From Musa acuminata AAA Group (Eukaryota > Streptophyta > Magnoliopsida > Zingiberales > Musaceae), in assembly GCF_036884655.1 (NCBI RefSeq), contig NC_088355.1:18604501-18668500 (forward strand): a DNA stretch of 64,000 bases, given 5' to 3'. Below, in pieces: positions 42,801 through 57,800 of this stretch. Numbering within the stretch: position 1 is the first letter of the stretch; every line of letters begins with the position of its first letter. The position numbers and the translations under genes are program-made. The notes beneath the pieces are model-generated. The model worked only from the letters and a program-made list of their open reading frames with translations, was not told where the DNA came from and made no database searches.

Positions 42801-45800
42801 AACTCTTGTTTTCCTTATCACAACATATGTTCTTCTAGATGGTGATTTGTGCAGCATTGTAAAAAGTGGATTAGGATCGTAGGCCATTTGTAGGCACTTA
42901 ACTGAGTGCCATTTTGTGGGTTGAACCAACTTAACCACACATTCTAGACTTTTTTCTTTCATTTCAATGTGACATGTAGGTAGTGGTTTTGCATTATTGG
43001 AAGTATACATTTCCATCTTGGTGTGAAGGCAGATTGGGCTCAATAGTTTGGGGATTGTTAGAGTAAGTTGCAGCAACAGGTGCTGTCAGAAGCACAATAG
43101 ATGCATATTGTTTAACTTTAAAGAGTCCTTTCTTTTATGTCCTTTCCTTTTCCCGTGTTTATTTTTGATGTCTACCAGTGTAGTGAGATTATCTTTTTCT
43201 TTCTTTGTTTATGTTTTTCATTCTCTCTTGCCTACCTCTTCTCTCCTCCATCCATTACCCTTCTAACACTGGACATTTTCTTTTGTAGCTACTTGCCAAT
43301 TATGTTGGTCTTTCTACTTCTATCTTATTTTTTTATATCATTCTTGTTTTTGTTTATTTATTCTTTATTGCTTATTCATTTTGTCATTTTTTCATTCTTT
43401 GCAACTACAATCGACATGTCAACTACCAATAATGGTTTTTTACCTTCTTCTTATGTGTTACTTTATCTTGTCTACTATCACTTAAATGTCTTTCGTCTTT
43501 GATTTTTATCCAATTACTCTTGATATGAAAATTATGGGTATATAGTTGTTGGATTTTGCTGTTTTTCTTTCAATTATTTATAATTTAGATTCTTGAAAGT
43601 TGAAACATTGCTTTTTTATTATGTTTCTTCTCAAATTTTACTTCTTTGTGTTATCCTATATGATTCATGCTTTTTAAAAATATATTATATATATTTGGAT
43701 ATTTATCCTATTCTTTCATTTTTATACTGGTCTTAATTTCCATGCAATTACATTTTTTAAATGGAACATTTCTTTTGACATATTAATTCATGATTAATCA
43801 ATATAAGGTCACTTTTCCTTTGTTTTATGAACTTCACTCTTGTTTTAGGCAATCATTGGCGATTATTGGCTTTGGTTGTTAACAAAAGCAAGGAAAAGAG
43901 GAATGGAGTGGGTGAAAGCGGTTGGCGAGATGGAGAGGGCCACAAAGAGTTTGTGGTATAGGAGATGGAGAGGCCGGTAGTAAGCTGACGATTGAGTCGA
44001 GCTGTTGGATCAGCTAATGCATTTGGCACGAGCCCATGTTAGCTTGCCCCAGACTCAGTGGCTGCTTACACAATGCCTATGTTAGTCAACATGCCTGAGT
44101 GAATTCATGGCATGCCTAGGGGAGCGCTTGATGTGTATGTGTATGGGGGGAGGGGAGGAGGTGGTGGTGGTGATGGAGATGGAGGCTTAGAGGCATTCGT
44201 GGATATGGAATGGAAAAAATGAGAAGAGGAGTGCGCAGGCAGTGTGCAGTGCAGTGTGATGCAGGGCTGAGGGGGGTTTACCAGATTTAGGATTAGGAAA
44301 TAAATAAAAGAAACTGAGCTTATTGTTTGGTCCAGTTCTGATAGGAACTTTGATTCACAGGGCTTACTGCATGGTAAGCCTTGTACCACATGAAATTCGA
44401 TGATTACCGAACCATGACTGGATTGGTTAATACTGGTTGGTATGTGCCATTCCGGGCAAAATTACATTACTTGCTTTTAATATATATCTATACCATCTGA
44501 AACAGTTTTCTCTTCTTTTATCATATGTGAGGTTACACCTAATTGGAAACACATTATTTTGTCTTCCTAATAACCAATTTTACATCAACATTGTGAACTT
44601 GGTTACAACTATTTGTACATGTTGATACATAATGTGTTGCTATATCCTTGTCATATGTTATCTGATTGCTTTAGTTGATGGAATGGAATATCCATATTAT
44701 AAAAGCAATATCCCATATTTTAATGTTACTTAATAGTTTTAGACTTTTAGTATTATCATCAATTATGAACTTAGCACAAACACCTGTATTTATACTCATA
44801 GTGAACCGAGTTTGTGGCCATAATATCACATGGTGGTTTTTTTATTAGTGGAGGAATCAATATCTTCTTTTATCAAAATTTAGTTCCATGTATTATCTCT
44901 TATATTGACAGTTATTAGTGTATCTTATATGTTTTTATCAGGGTCAGTTTCTAGTTTTTTTATTTTCCAAGTGGTTGTGGTACTAGGTTATTGTTTTTTT
45001 TTTTCAGTCTCTTGCACATGGGGTTAGTGTGGTAGTAGTCAGTTTTCTGGTAGCATGTTCCATTTAATATAGCACATGTGTTTCAGTTGCTACTTCTTCT
45101 ATGATATTTTTGTTTGTATTTTCTACTTGCTAGTGATTTTGTGCTTTGTTCAAATAATGATACATTACTAGGTTGTTTGAATTAATTAGCTTGGCACATT
45201 TTGACATGATTGCTAATTTTATTTTTCTTTTTTCAACTTATAGTAGATTTCGCTGATGATGGAAAATATGAGAATAAAAAAATTACTGGAGATGGACAGT
45301 CCCATCATCTTCCTTTTTTCGTGAAAGAGGAGCTGAGTGGTGATGAACTAGAAGAACTAATCAATGATAGGTATGCCCATGGTTCAGAGCATGTGACATA
45401 CAATGATGATTCTGCTGAATGTGATGTCAAGGCCTCAGAAGCAGATGGAATGAAGGATGTGATCATTTGGAAAGTCAAATGCATGGTACCTTTGGAAAAT
45501 CTTGAAGACTTACCTAATGTTGTAAGTTACTGGCATTCTAGTGCTTCATAATTGCTTGGTTTTAGGTTGGACGTGAACGACAGATGACCTTCTGCTTCAT
45601 GCAAAAGTATGTTGAGTTGGAAAACTTGGGAACGAAACTGCAGATTTCTTCTGTGTTTGCTCTCGAGCATGTCAAAGGTTATGTTTTTGTTGAAGCTGAT
45701 AAACTATATGATGTTATTGAGGTAATTTGATTTCTTTATACTTTGTAAAATTTGTTAGCAGTTAGCACATTATAAGTAAATATCAGTTTTGGATCTTACT

Positions 45801-48800
45801 ATTGTGTTTTTGGTTGCTCAAGTTAAGCGGACATATATTGATGAATTTTTTTTGTTTCCTTCGGTAAGAGTGATTTTATCTTTAACCATGATAGACCTAT
45901 AATTGAATTTTTTATTTCTTGTAGTCACCTTACCAATTGTTGTTAGAGTGTGGAGGAAGACCCATAGAAGATTTTGTTGATTGCGGTGTTTTCAAAAGGT
46001 GCTTGGTTGAGGTGTCTCACAATACCTTCGTGCAAGGTGCCTCACAATACCTTTGTGCGAGGCGTTTCAGTGAAGTGCTGCTCGGGCGCTCGCCTGAGCC
46101 TCGGTGCCTCAGGCAAGCATCCAAGTTAAGTTGGGTCCAGATTCGAGCTTGGTTCGATTGAACGAGCAAGTTGGTTCAATCAAATCGTTTGAATCAAACC
46201 AAATAATATGCCCTAACACAAACAACCCCGCCTCTCTCTCGCCCCCCGCTCCCCCCCCCCGCTCAACCTAGTGAGACATACCTGAAGTGAAACCCTATAT
46301 CTGTAGCTTCGTCTGCAGTTTCATCCACCGCCGCTGCCTTCTTTCGTCACCCTCGCCTTCGTTCGTAGCTTCGTCTGTTCGCCCTCTCCTTCCCCCACCT
46401 TCCTCCACAGTTGTCGACAGTCGTCGGTTCCCCCTCTTCTCAGTTCCCTCTCTAGAACTATTTAGCATTGGTTAGAATTGTTTAGCGCCATATTGATCCA
46501 CTCTTTAGAACTCTTCTTTGTTCACTCTTTAGAATTGTTTAGCAGCATACTGATCCACTCTTTAGAACTGTTTAGCACTGGTTAGAAACTTGTTTAGCAT
46601 AGGTCTCCATTAGTAGAAATCATATTGTGTCATTTTTATTTTTATTTATATTTATCATTCGTAATATATATTTTTAAATATTAATATTTTGGAGCGTCTC
46701 ACTTCGCTCGGGCGAGTGCCTAACATCTCAAGCATTTTGGGACCTTTTGGTTAGAAGCAATCAAAAAACATTTGATGCTCCTTGTAACAAGCGATATTGC
46801 CCATAAGAGGATATCTTTTTTTTGGTAAAATCTTTGTTGATTGCTTCTTTTTTTTGGTAAAATCTTTTTTTTTTTTGTTGATTGCCTTTACAATGTTCAA
46901 TGTATGAAATGCTTCATGCGTAACCATTTAAAAATACTTGGAACTAATTATCAGCCAGAATTGGTTGATTACATTGACAGATTGACTATTTAGCTGGACA
47001 CTAGGTTTAAAAATGATAGATAACAAAAAAACTGAATTGAAGTAAAGCACAAACAATCCAGCCAAAGGAACACTATAAAGTCAATGGAAACAAATGTAAA
47101 TTCTCTTTGTTTCTACTTGCGACTGTTGCTTACTTTCTGTGCTTTTTCGACCTTTTTTTCTTCTCTCCTCATCCACCACTTTTGTTACTTTATGTTTGGT
47201 TTTTGTTGATGCATGGGATTCATAATCGGACGTACCACCAAACTTTTAAAACTGAGGTCTTTCATAAGTGAAGGGCTTGATATTTATATTTCTTTAATGC
47301 ACATGGTTATGTTATCAATAGATGTGGTATTTTGGTGTTCCATTCTTTGTTTTTCACTGCTTGAATTCAGGCGTTCTATGTTTTGGTCAACTTGTTCTTT
47401 AGATTTTCAGCTTGCTTACCTTGATCCATATTGTTCGATCCTTATCTGATATGGAAGCCATGTTTTATCTTATTCTTCTAAACCAGGCAATCAACCGATC
47501 AACGTCTTGTACTATCAAAAAGAAGAGAGACTTAATGCTGAACTAAGTTTCATAGGTGTATCATCTGGAATCTTTTGATAGGTGTATCTAATGCTAACTT
47601 CTGGTAGACTCCATTGTTCGAGAAATAGTTCCTTATGCACTTGGTAACCATTTTGTCAAAATTTTATTGGAATCAAGAGTTGTCTTATTGACATGAATTT
47701 TTGTTATTAGTCTTTGTGAAGCTAATCAATCGTTATTTAAATTCACAAAGGCCTGTAAAGAGTGAATTTATTAGTCTCGGATGAGTCTAGAACTTGTGTT
47801 GTAGTGATTTGTAATACACTAATAGCAAATCCTAAGTCAGTATATCAGCATTTTGTGTTGTAGTAATTTGTAATTTTCCTATGTGAGATGTGATTTTTCA
47901 TGATTTCTTTCAAGAGAATATATGATATATGAACATGGAATACCCATCCTATCATTGAAGTATATGATTAATTTGGTCCTAATTTGGTCCTACTCTGTGT
48001 GTGTGTGTGTGTGTAGAGTAGTAAGTACATTATATACATGTGACTGTCAAATTTTTTATATTTCAGGCATGCAAAGGGTTTTGTAGCATATATTCAAGCA
48101 GAATCAATATTGTCCCAAGAAGTGAAGTTGTGTGTGTGTGTGTAGAGTAGTAAGTACATTATATGCATGTGACTGTCATATTTTTTATATTTCAGGCATG
48201 CAAAGGGTTTTGTAGCGTATATTCAAGCAGAATCAATATTGTCCCAAGAAGTGAAGTTCCACACTTGCTTGCTATTCGGAACAAATTACCTGAAGTATGT
48301 ACTGGAAAGTGGGTTCGTTTGAAAAGTGGAAAATACAAAGGGGACTTGGCACAGGTTGTAATTATTTTGTTTTTGTTGGTATTACTTATCAAGGCTTTTT
48401 TATTCTTCTTTATATTCTATAGTTATGTTTATTGAATATTTTCTGTAGGTTGTGGCGGTTGATGATGGACAGAAACAATTAACTATTAAGTTGGTTCCTA
48501 GAATTGATTTACAAGCTATTGCCAAAAAATTTGTAAGATATCCAACTAGTTTGACCATTTTTGTTTACCTTTTTGTGACTGTTTCTTCTATCATGTGTTT
48601 TTGATGGGTATGTGTATAAATTATATAGCCAAATTGTATCATAGTTGATACCTTTTATCTGATGGCTTGTTTTGTTTGCTGTCTTTATCTTTACAAGGAG
48701 ATATTTGTTATGTTAGGTCTTATAGAATGTGTACCAACTGCTTATGACTGATTGACACCTTTGCGTATATATTTTTAATATGCTAGGTTGCTTGAATAAC

Positions 48801-51800
48801 CTTTAGATGAAACATGTTCAATATATAATTGATTTGAGGCAGCACAAAGTTGGACTAGACTTTGTATGGAATTGGAAAAAAATTGGGATCAAGGGCCAAA
48901 AACATGGTCATCCATGAAAAGTCCACTATATTTTATAACCTGCACTGACTGAAGGTGGTGCTTCCTACTTTATTTATCTTTCTGTGCTCAAGTGCAGTGG
49001 CATGAGTGACGGTGGTGGTGGATTTGGAAGAAGATTCTAGGTTTTCTAGATGCAAAAGTAGGTGATAGGTCTATGGTTAAGAATATGGTCATCTTGGAAG
49101 CTACATTGCTGACAGTTAGAGCTTACTACATTCTTTTGGATTTAGCTGCAGTTATGAGAGCTGGGTGGAGGATTTAGGGGATTGGTTGTGGTCTTACTAT
49201 ATTCAAAACATCACGGAACACATAGGTAAGATATAGGAAATAAGAGAGAGAGATTTGCTTTTGGAGATGTTGGTGTAAGAATCCTAAAATGCATTCAGGA
49301 TACATAGATGAGTGGACCCATTGATGTTGCTGCCATGTTACATCTTATTGTTCTTATTGATATCATGCCTGGAAAATGCTTTCTTTTCTAAAAGTTAATG
49401 AAAGGAGATGAATGAGAGGGTTATGTTTATCGGAGCCTTTAAATTACCTTGTGAAATTCATGTTTTTGAGTGGAAATATGAAGGCGCATTAAATATCTTT
49501 TGATGTTGGCATATGAATTTTCCTGAAGTTACACAAATATTATTTACTGCTGAAATGTCTATACTTGTATGGGTATTGTTGGAAATTCAGTTTTCCTTCT
49601 ATTTTGCTCATCAATCTGAGTTGCTTGTACAGGGAACAGTTATGCATGTCATTTGTGGAATTTTCTATATATATACCAGGGAAACTCTTATTTATGATGC
49701 TTATTAATTCTTATGGAGTTTTCTTTTCTCAATATGTATGTGGAATATTCTTGAGCACATACTCTCTGTCGGCCCAGTTCATCCTCAACTAGAACACAAA
49801 AACTGTTTTCTTAACCAGGTTAATTTGTCCAGGGCAGAATTTACCAATTTTAATAAATCCATGCTATGTAATTTGGATTTGATTACAATTTACAATGTTG
49901 TAGAATATGACCATTTATTTTAAAATAAATTTCATTTTTTGTGCTTTTATGGAAGTTCTCAATAACTTGAACTCTTGTAAGGCTGAAATTTTTGCAGTTC
50001 AAGAAAGAAAAAAACTACTTTTGTTTTAATCATATCCAAAACAAATGTTCTGGTTTACTCATCATGTTTTAGTCATATAAAAAAAAATGTTCTGGTTTTA
50101 GTTGTTAAAAAATTTACCCAAGACAAGTTTACACGTATTTTACTGGTTGCTGGAAACTTCCTGTGTACAAGTGATGGTTCTGTTGGTTAGTATGCTGCTC
50201 ATAGAGAGTGCATTTGGTAGCTTCTGTATGCAGATCTATAGTTATCTGCTTCTGTAATGCACCTGGAATTTCTTGCTTCTTATATTTGGAATATTTTTCT
50301 CTAAAGACAGGTTGAAGGATACTGCTGTCTTTTCTTTCTTATTGTCAACTTAAAGTTGTTCAATGATCGTGAATGGAGAGTAATGTAAAAGTTGTTCAAT
50401 GATCATGCATGGCGAGTGATGTAATCTAAATTGAATATTTTCTTGCCACGGCTTTACATTGTGCTCTGGTCTGAAACTTTGTTTCATACTCTGTACTAGG
50501 AAAAGGTTTTTTTTTTGATAAGTTGTACTAGGAAAAGGTTAATGGAATAAAAAATAGAATTTGGGGTTAAGTAAATACCATTGTTTTACTGATATGTGTA
50601 CAATTAATGAATGAAATGCTCAAGTTAGCAGTGTTGCTACATGGATAAAATCAGTTCTAATTTGGCAGGGTGGTGGGATATCATTGAAGCTTGCTGCTGT
50701 TCCTGCACCACATTTGATAAGCTCTCATGAACTCGAGTAATTGTTTATTATATCATTTATTTCATATTTATTTAATTTTTCATTGTTTAAATCAGGGTCT
50801 GCCGTATCGAACCGTACCGGCCGGTATGGGTGGTATGTACCGGTCCGACAGGTTGTCGGTATGCGGATCACCTGTTACCGGTCCGAGTGCACTGTAGCAC
50901 TGTAGCAGTGCTACAGTACTCGGCACACCTGGGTGTACTGCTCGGTATACCGTACCGGTACCGAGCCCAGGTCGAAATACCGGTATGGTACGGTATTGCG
51001 AACCTTACTTTAAACTATTTTAGTTCTAGAAAATAAAGTCAACTCTACAATCTATCAGGTCCTTCAGACCTCATATTGAAGTCAAGCGTGATCGGCTGAC
51101 TGGAGAACTTTTTGAGGTGCTTGACGGCATGATGCTGAAGGATGGTTACTTGTTCAAAAAGGTTTCCACTGGATCTGTAATATTCTCTGGGGTCCAGCCA
51201 TCAAGTAGTGAGCTTTTAATGTTCTCTGATGTGACTAATAATATGGTTGAAGACTTAAACTGGGTTTCAAGCATTTACAATGCTCGTAAGAAAAAGCCGG
51301 GAGCTGAAATATTGGATGATGAAGTGTCAGTTGTCACAAAAAATGATTACGGTCTTCATGATCTTGTCTTGTTTGGGTGAGTTTGTGCTGCCACATTTTC
51401 CATATTTGAGACTAATCACCTGCAATATATAATTTTGAATAGCTTTCTTCCTTTCCGACTTCCAGGCAGAAGCATTATGGTGTTATTATTGCTGTTGAGA
51501 AGGACTGTTTCAAGGTATCACTTTTGCTAAAATAATTGCTTCACCCGTTTGAATCTTTAATATGCATTTATTTTTTTAATCTTTTCAGATATTGAAAGGT
51601 GACATAGAGGGAGAAAATGTGGTCACAGTTAAGATTCAGGACATAAAGAACTCATGTGTGGATAAAATGTTCATGGCTTTGGATTGGAAGAAGACAACCA
51701 TATTCATTAATGACATTGTCAAAATTTTGGCAGGGCCATTGCAGGTAATAAATATTTAATCAATTGATCTTTAAGAACACAACTCCAAGTTTGAGAGATT

Positions 51801-54800
51801 GAACATCATCGTAAAATCCCTATAATGTAAATAGTGAGGTTATGTTCAATAGACTAGTTTTCTTTTTCATTTTATTTGTTGTGATGCATCAGATATAGTT
51901 TTACTTAAAAATGAGCTTTGCTTGAACCAAACATCGACAACTAAATAATATTGTGTTCTTTGGTCAACGTTCTACACAGTTTCTTGGAGTGTGTGATGGT
52001 TTACTTAGTTCATAAATTTTCTTTTTGAAGTTTATCGGAACAATTTAGTATTTACTTCAGTAGTTACTGTGCTTTGTTTTTGTTCTTGCATATAATTCTT
52101 TCTCACATTGGCTGTTTATTTTCTGATAAAATAGTTGAGATTGATAGTTTACGTTTTTTGGCAGGGTAGAGAAGGAGTTGTGAAACATATGTACAAGGGC
52201 ACACTCTTTATTCATGCTGAATATGAAACCAAAAATAGTGGTTTCTTTTCTGTGAAATCCGTGTCGTGTGAGAAAGTGAAAGAGTCGAAGAATTCCTATG
52301 GTGTAAAGGCTGGAAAGGTGGGGAATTTTATTCTGGATTTTTCTTGTAATTGTGACCTTTTCATTTTGTCTATTTTTTCTGTTCAGGGAAAAGAAGCAAA
52401 CACTTCATTCTCTCAATCACCTATAAGAACATTTGACCGAGAAAACAATGCTCATGGCTGTATGTATCTGAATATCATTGAATTAGTGGAAAGAAAACTG
52501 TCTTAATCTTGCATTTGACATGCAGCCACCCGTCGTGGCCAAAGTGATAATGAGCAAATGTTCTCAATTGGCCAGACATTGAGGATCCGAGAAGGTCCAC
52601 TGAAAGGGTACCTGTGCCGTGTGGTAGGCATCTACCGCTCTGATGTCACAGTTAAGCTGGATTCTTTAGTGAAGCTTATAACAGGTTTGTTGATTGAGAA
52701 GATTTTCACTGGAAAGATGTATATTTTTTTGATCTTTATTCTCTAACAAATATTTCATGTTCTTCATGTAGTTACGGACAAATCTCTAGCAGTGCCGAAA
52801 ATAAAAGGGTATTTAATGTCCTTAAATACATAAACATTAGTTTTAATAGATGCTCGTCGCTGGATGTATCTTCTTGGTTTACTTTGCAGTATTTTGCTGC
52901 CTTCTGATTTTATTATCTGTTGTTTTCGATGGAAGAGATAATGCAACTGGATCATCTGATCAAGCTACTATATCCTCTGATCACTTTGGATTGTCCACAG
53001 GTATTTCTTTGTATAGCATTTTTTTGTCTTCCAAGCTGAATAACAATCCTTAGTTGGAGCTGAATACTGGATTTGCTAACTTTTGCAGCTTGATTTTCAC
53101 ATGTAGCAACTTGTGCTTTTGACATATTACAAGGAAAATTTATTTAATCCTTCGCTAGTATTTGCATCCATGTTTGTCTTTTTTCTAGATCATCAAATTA
53201 TTCCAAGATTTAATTATTGTCTTACTGTATTACAATATTGAACCATTCTTTAATTTTATAGCTTGTCCATCATTTGGAGAAACATCAACACCAGCAGAGA
53301 AAAGTTCATGGGACTCTGTGATGCCATCATTTGGCAGGTTCGGTGACCACTCTGTGCTTTCCTTTGCATGTTTGTTTTGTCTTAACTTTATTCTTACCTT
53401 TGTTTAATTTAATTAAATTGGCTAACTGAAAGTGGTTCGTAATATATGCAGTAAAGCGTACAATTTACTTAAGATTCTAAACTAATCTGTGGCATTGTTA
53501 ATCATATGGCACATTGTGAATCACTGTGGCCACTCCTGATTTTCATTTTAAATTCTTCACAGGGATTCTTGGCAACCTTTTTCTTCCTCCAATCTATCAG
53601 TTGCTTGTAACAATGAGAATCAAACAGGTAGCAAATTCTAGAAGCTACTTATCTTTTTCATGTTCGTTATTATTTAATTTCATTTGACTGGGTGACTATT
53701 ACATGGACTTCCACTTTGAAACCCACAAGATATGTTGGATTTGTATTCATGCATCTGTGAGCAGGGCACTTATCCGACACTTCAATTATACTCTTCCGAT
53801 TTGAAATGAGATAACAGCATAGAGATGAAGCCTTTTCTGATTGTATGGCCTTCACTTCTCACAACATTTTAGCACAATTGTCACATGTATATTTACAAAT
53901 TATTGCTCTTGTGCACGTTCTTGTATCTCCGTTGTGTCAGCTTGCCTAACTGGATACTTGGATGTGTGGCTGAATTAAATTGTCGGGTACGAGTTCATGT
54001 AACAATGTTTGAACTGGTTATTATTTTTGGAGATGTCATCCAATCAAACTCAAATTGTTTCCATTTATACATTGGAAAGTCGATTTTGAGCCATATATGC
54101 ATTGTGTTTAAATAGTTTTTACATATTGTTACATGCGTTTCTTGCTGAATCACTGCAGCTGTGATTTGGCTAATTGATTTTGCAGGTATAAAATGCCAAG
54201 TTTTTCAATTATTACACTCTTAGAGCATATATTGAGAATTAGTGAATTAACTTCTGTATGTAAGACAAATTTAAACTGTGATGACCCTTTCTGTGCACTG
54301 TAGCTGGAAACAATGATGTTTAGTAGGATATAATGATACTGTATTTAGCATTGTTGCCTTCTCTAAATCTATTTCTGTCGAAGGTGGTTATGATGCACAC
54401 TATTGAAGTCTAACAATCTTTTTCTCCTGAGACTTATAAATCATGTAAACATTTGGTCAATGCTTCTTCCTGTTTATTTTTTCGTGTTTCATGTATTGTT
54501 CTAGGACATGGTGGATCCTTGTACTCTGGCTGTCCTTTTCTTTATATTGTCCTCTGACATATTTGCTGCTACATGTTGAAGTTATGAGGATATGTTATCT
54601 GAAATGTAAAAGAAGATATCAAATTATGAACTGGGTCATTTTTATGTTTTCAATTTTAAGAAGATACTTTTTAGTTTTAAGTTTTTGTATGTTGTGTCTT
54701 GACTGTTACAGAATTGAGCTGTTTTTTGTTCATAGATTGTGGTAGCTTCTAGATGCCCTTTCTGTCTGTAGCCATCGATGATCAATTAATTAGGATTTTA

Positions 54801-57800
54801 TATCTTGGGCTTGCACATGCGACAAGAGCCAAATGTGGTAGATCCATGTATCTTATTTGATAGTCATGTACATGGACCCTAATCACTCATACATATATGG
54901 TGCATGTGAACTTGTTGCTTAAGCCATTCAGGATTGATTGGTCATCAGTTTAGTTGCTTCAGGGACTGATGTAGGTTTGTGAACTAGATAGACCATCTCG
55001 TGCAGCAGTAAAGTTAAATGCATTCAATCAGAGAACATAAATGCATAAAAGGCTGTTTTTCAGATCACCCACACTCACCAGAGTCCCTGTAGAATTGTAT
55101 TTGGATCTTGCACTTTCTTTAGACTAGAGTATGTGAAAACAATGAAATGTAGATCACCTAATGATAATAAAACTTGACTAACAAGTTGTCTAGAGGCCTT
55201 CGGTGTCACCAAAATTTTCATTTAATCAGAGAACTTGCATGTCTAAAAGGATTAGGGGAGTATCTCATCAAAAGTTATCACCTCCTTGTATTTCAGCTGG
55301 CTTATTGAAAATGGACCTCTGAGGCTCTTTTTCTTGCGTGAAGTTGTTGGAATATTTGTGCTAATAGAAAGAATATAGGACCTTTTATTTTGCCTGTTAA
55401 ATGAGTTGAACTGGCCCAACTATTCAAATGAATGGGCTTGAACGGTTGGGTTTTGACGAACTTTAGTCGAATCTTAGGTGTTTTGGCTCACTACTACTAA
55501 TGGTTGGCCAAAGCACATGAACTTTGATTGAATCCAGGCTGTTGGCATATTGAGCTGTGTTTGAATCGCTCCTGGTATGTTCAGCATCCGGTGAGACAGC
55601 CTTTTCTTTTTCCACTCAGCTTAGTTTTTGAGTTAAGTTGATTCTTTTTATCTATTTTAAATAAGACATAAGGGATGTGTAATGGAGACAATTACATGAT
55701 TCTGATGGACCATAATTCTTCTTCCCAAAATGTTCATTAAATATTTAATTGTGACTCAAAACTTGCCTAATCTAAATTTAATTTTACTGAATAATTTTTT
55801 TTGTTCAGACAAACTTAAAATTCAAATGTTTCTGCTGCAGCATCACATAATATTTTTATATTCGAACCATCTCTTTTAAAATATATATTAATTTGGTTAG
55901 ATGACTTTATGTATCACAAACTTGGAAAATTATCGAGTCATAGATTAGTGTGATTAAATTGAACATGTGCCTGTTAATATTCTACATTTCAAGTTGGTTT
56001 TCCTTTTGTAGTTCCTTTTGTGTGGTTCTTGTCATTGTATAAAATTTCACGTGGACTAGTCCATACCCCATAGTATTTATTGGTTTGAACATGAACCGGC
56101 TGACACAGGACTAGTCCTTTTTGCCTAGTACAGTTCAGTGAGTAGGTTATTGCTTGGTAACTATAAAAAATTAGGCCTATCGCTTGTCTCGGTTTCAATG
56201 ATTTGGCATTTTGGTCGGTCTGACTTTAGGCAGTCGTCTGCATTATTAATACCTCTCTCTTGTTATCCCCTATTTCCTTCACATTGCTTCACATTAATAC
56301 CTCTTCGACTTTCGACAATTGTTGCTCTGTCACGGTGTGTTGCTGTCAAGGAGTTCGATTCACGACTGAGACCCTTTTTAGTGTTGATTTTGGGTGTTTT
56401 TGTTTGCTTTCACCTAGACAACTTGTAAGGGTTATTTAATAGTCTTAGCAGTCCCATTTTGCTTTTGTAAAACATTCAAGCATTGTAGATAAAGCCATGT
56501 CGTGTGGGGAAAATGACCAAAACAGTCCTGTTGATTTGTGGCTGAAACGTTCCCCCCATCACACGTTTGCAATGTGAAATATGGCACCCTAGAACCCTTT
56601 GGTGGCATTTTGCCAGATGGGGCTTTAGACATCATGCCATTCCGAGCTTACTAGGACTATCTTTGTACTTTGTATTGCCCATAAATTGTGCTTGTGCGAT
56701 CATGAGTTTATTTTTTGGATTTGCACATGCATTTAAGTTAATGAACATGTTACCCGTTTCTTTTGCTTGCAGGTCCCTATGGGACTGTATGAGGTTATGT
56801 CGTAGCTAACCGTTTGCGATGGATATCGCAAGGGTGCTGCATGACCTAGGTAAAAACCAACTAAGATTCTTGGAAGCTGGCCTTTTGTAGATGGATGTCG
56901 CAAGGGTGTCATACTATTTAGGCAAAAACCAAAGAAGTCCATGACAACTCTTCTGCTTGTTACATCTGCTCTTCCTCTTCTCCTCCTATACCTCTTCTTC
57001 CTCTTACTGCTCTGCTTCTCTCTTCTCCTCCACTTCCTCTTCCTACTTGTACTGTATTACTCTCCTAATCAGTGTCTCCTCTTCGTCTTCTTCGTTTTCT
57101 TCTCCTTCTTTCCCCTTCTCAGTGTTGACCAGCATATTGGCATACCATGTTTCAGTATGCTGGTAGTTATAGGACCCATATAAGTTCAGTCAATGAGTGA
57201 TCTAATCGAGGAATACTTATTTTCTGCTTTAACAGTTCACCCCTCTGTGTTGTTTTATCTTTTCCTGTTTATGAGTTTCAACTGAAAGCAGAAGTGCAGT
57301 TCACCCCTATAATAGATTTTGCAACATGCATTTGACAGATTATAAACAAGTGTTTGCAGAAGTTATCTATAGCAAGGAAGGGGAATTGATAAATACTTTG
57401 ACCTTGTTAAATCATGTTTACAGCTTGGTAATTTTAGTTGGCTGGCAAACCTTTTTTCCTTTTATCACTGTTTGTTTGCTTGAACACTTTCGGATTGGTC
57501 CTATTTTTATAAGCAGAAGGATGCAAAGATGATCCTTGGGGTAATAAACTGGTGTCTGTGTCTAGTACTGACACAGGTGATTATGATAAAACAATGGATG
57601 ATTGGGGCAAAAAATCTTGTTCTTGTACTAGTGGGAATTTTTAATGCTTATTGCCGCTAATATAGCTTTTTTAGTCTTTGCACCTTTGTTGAGTTTATAT
57701 TGTCTTGTTCTAATATTAAACAGATCATGGAAATGAGGCTGATCCTTGGAGTAATATGGCAACAGCCACTGGTAAACAGACCTCAGGTGGTTCCATTGAG

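Noticed and set aside
43137..43502. 121-codon frame rich in Phe, Leu and Ser in KTF1 intron 1
   Set aside because: It is a T-rich intronic stretch with low-complexity composition and no domain.
44105..44389. Minus-strand 94-codon frame rich in Pro and Ser
   Set aside because: It reads through a purine-rich GGGGAGGAGGTGG run inside an intron and has no recognisable domain.
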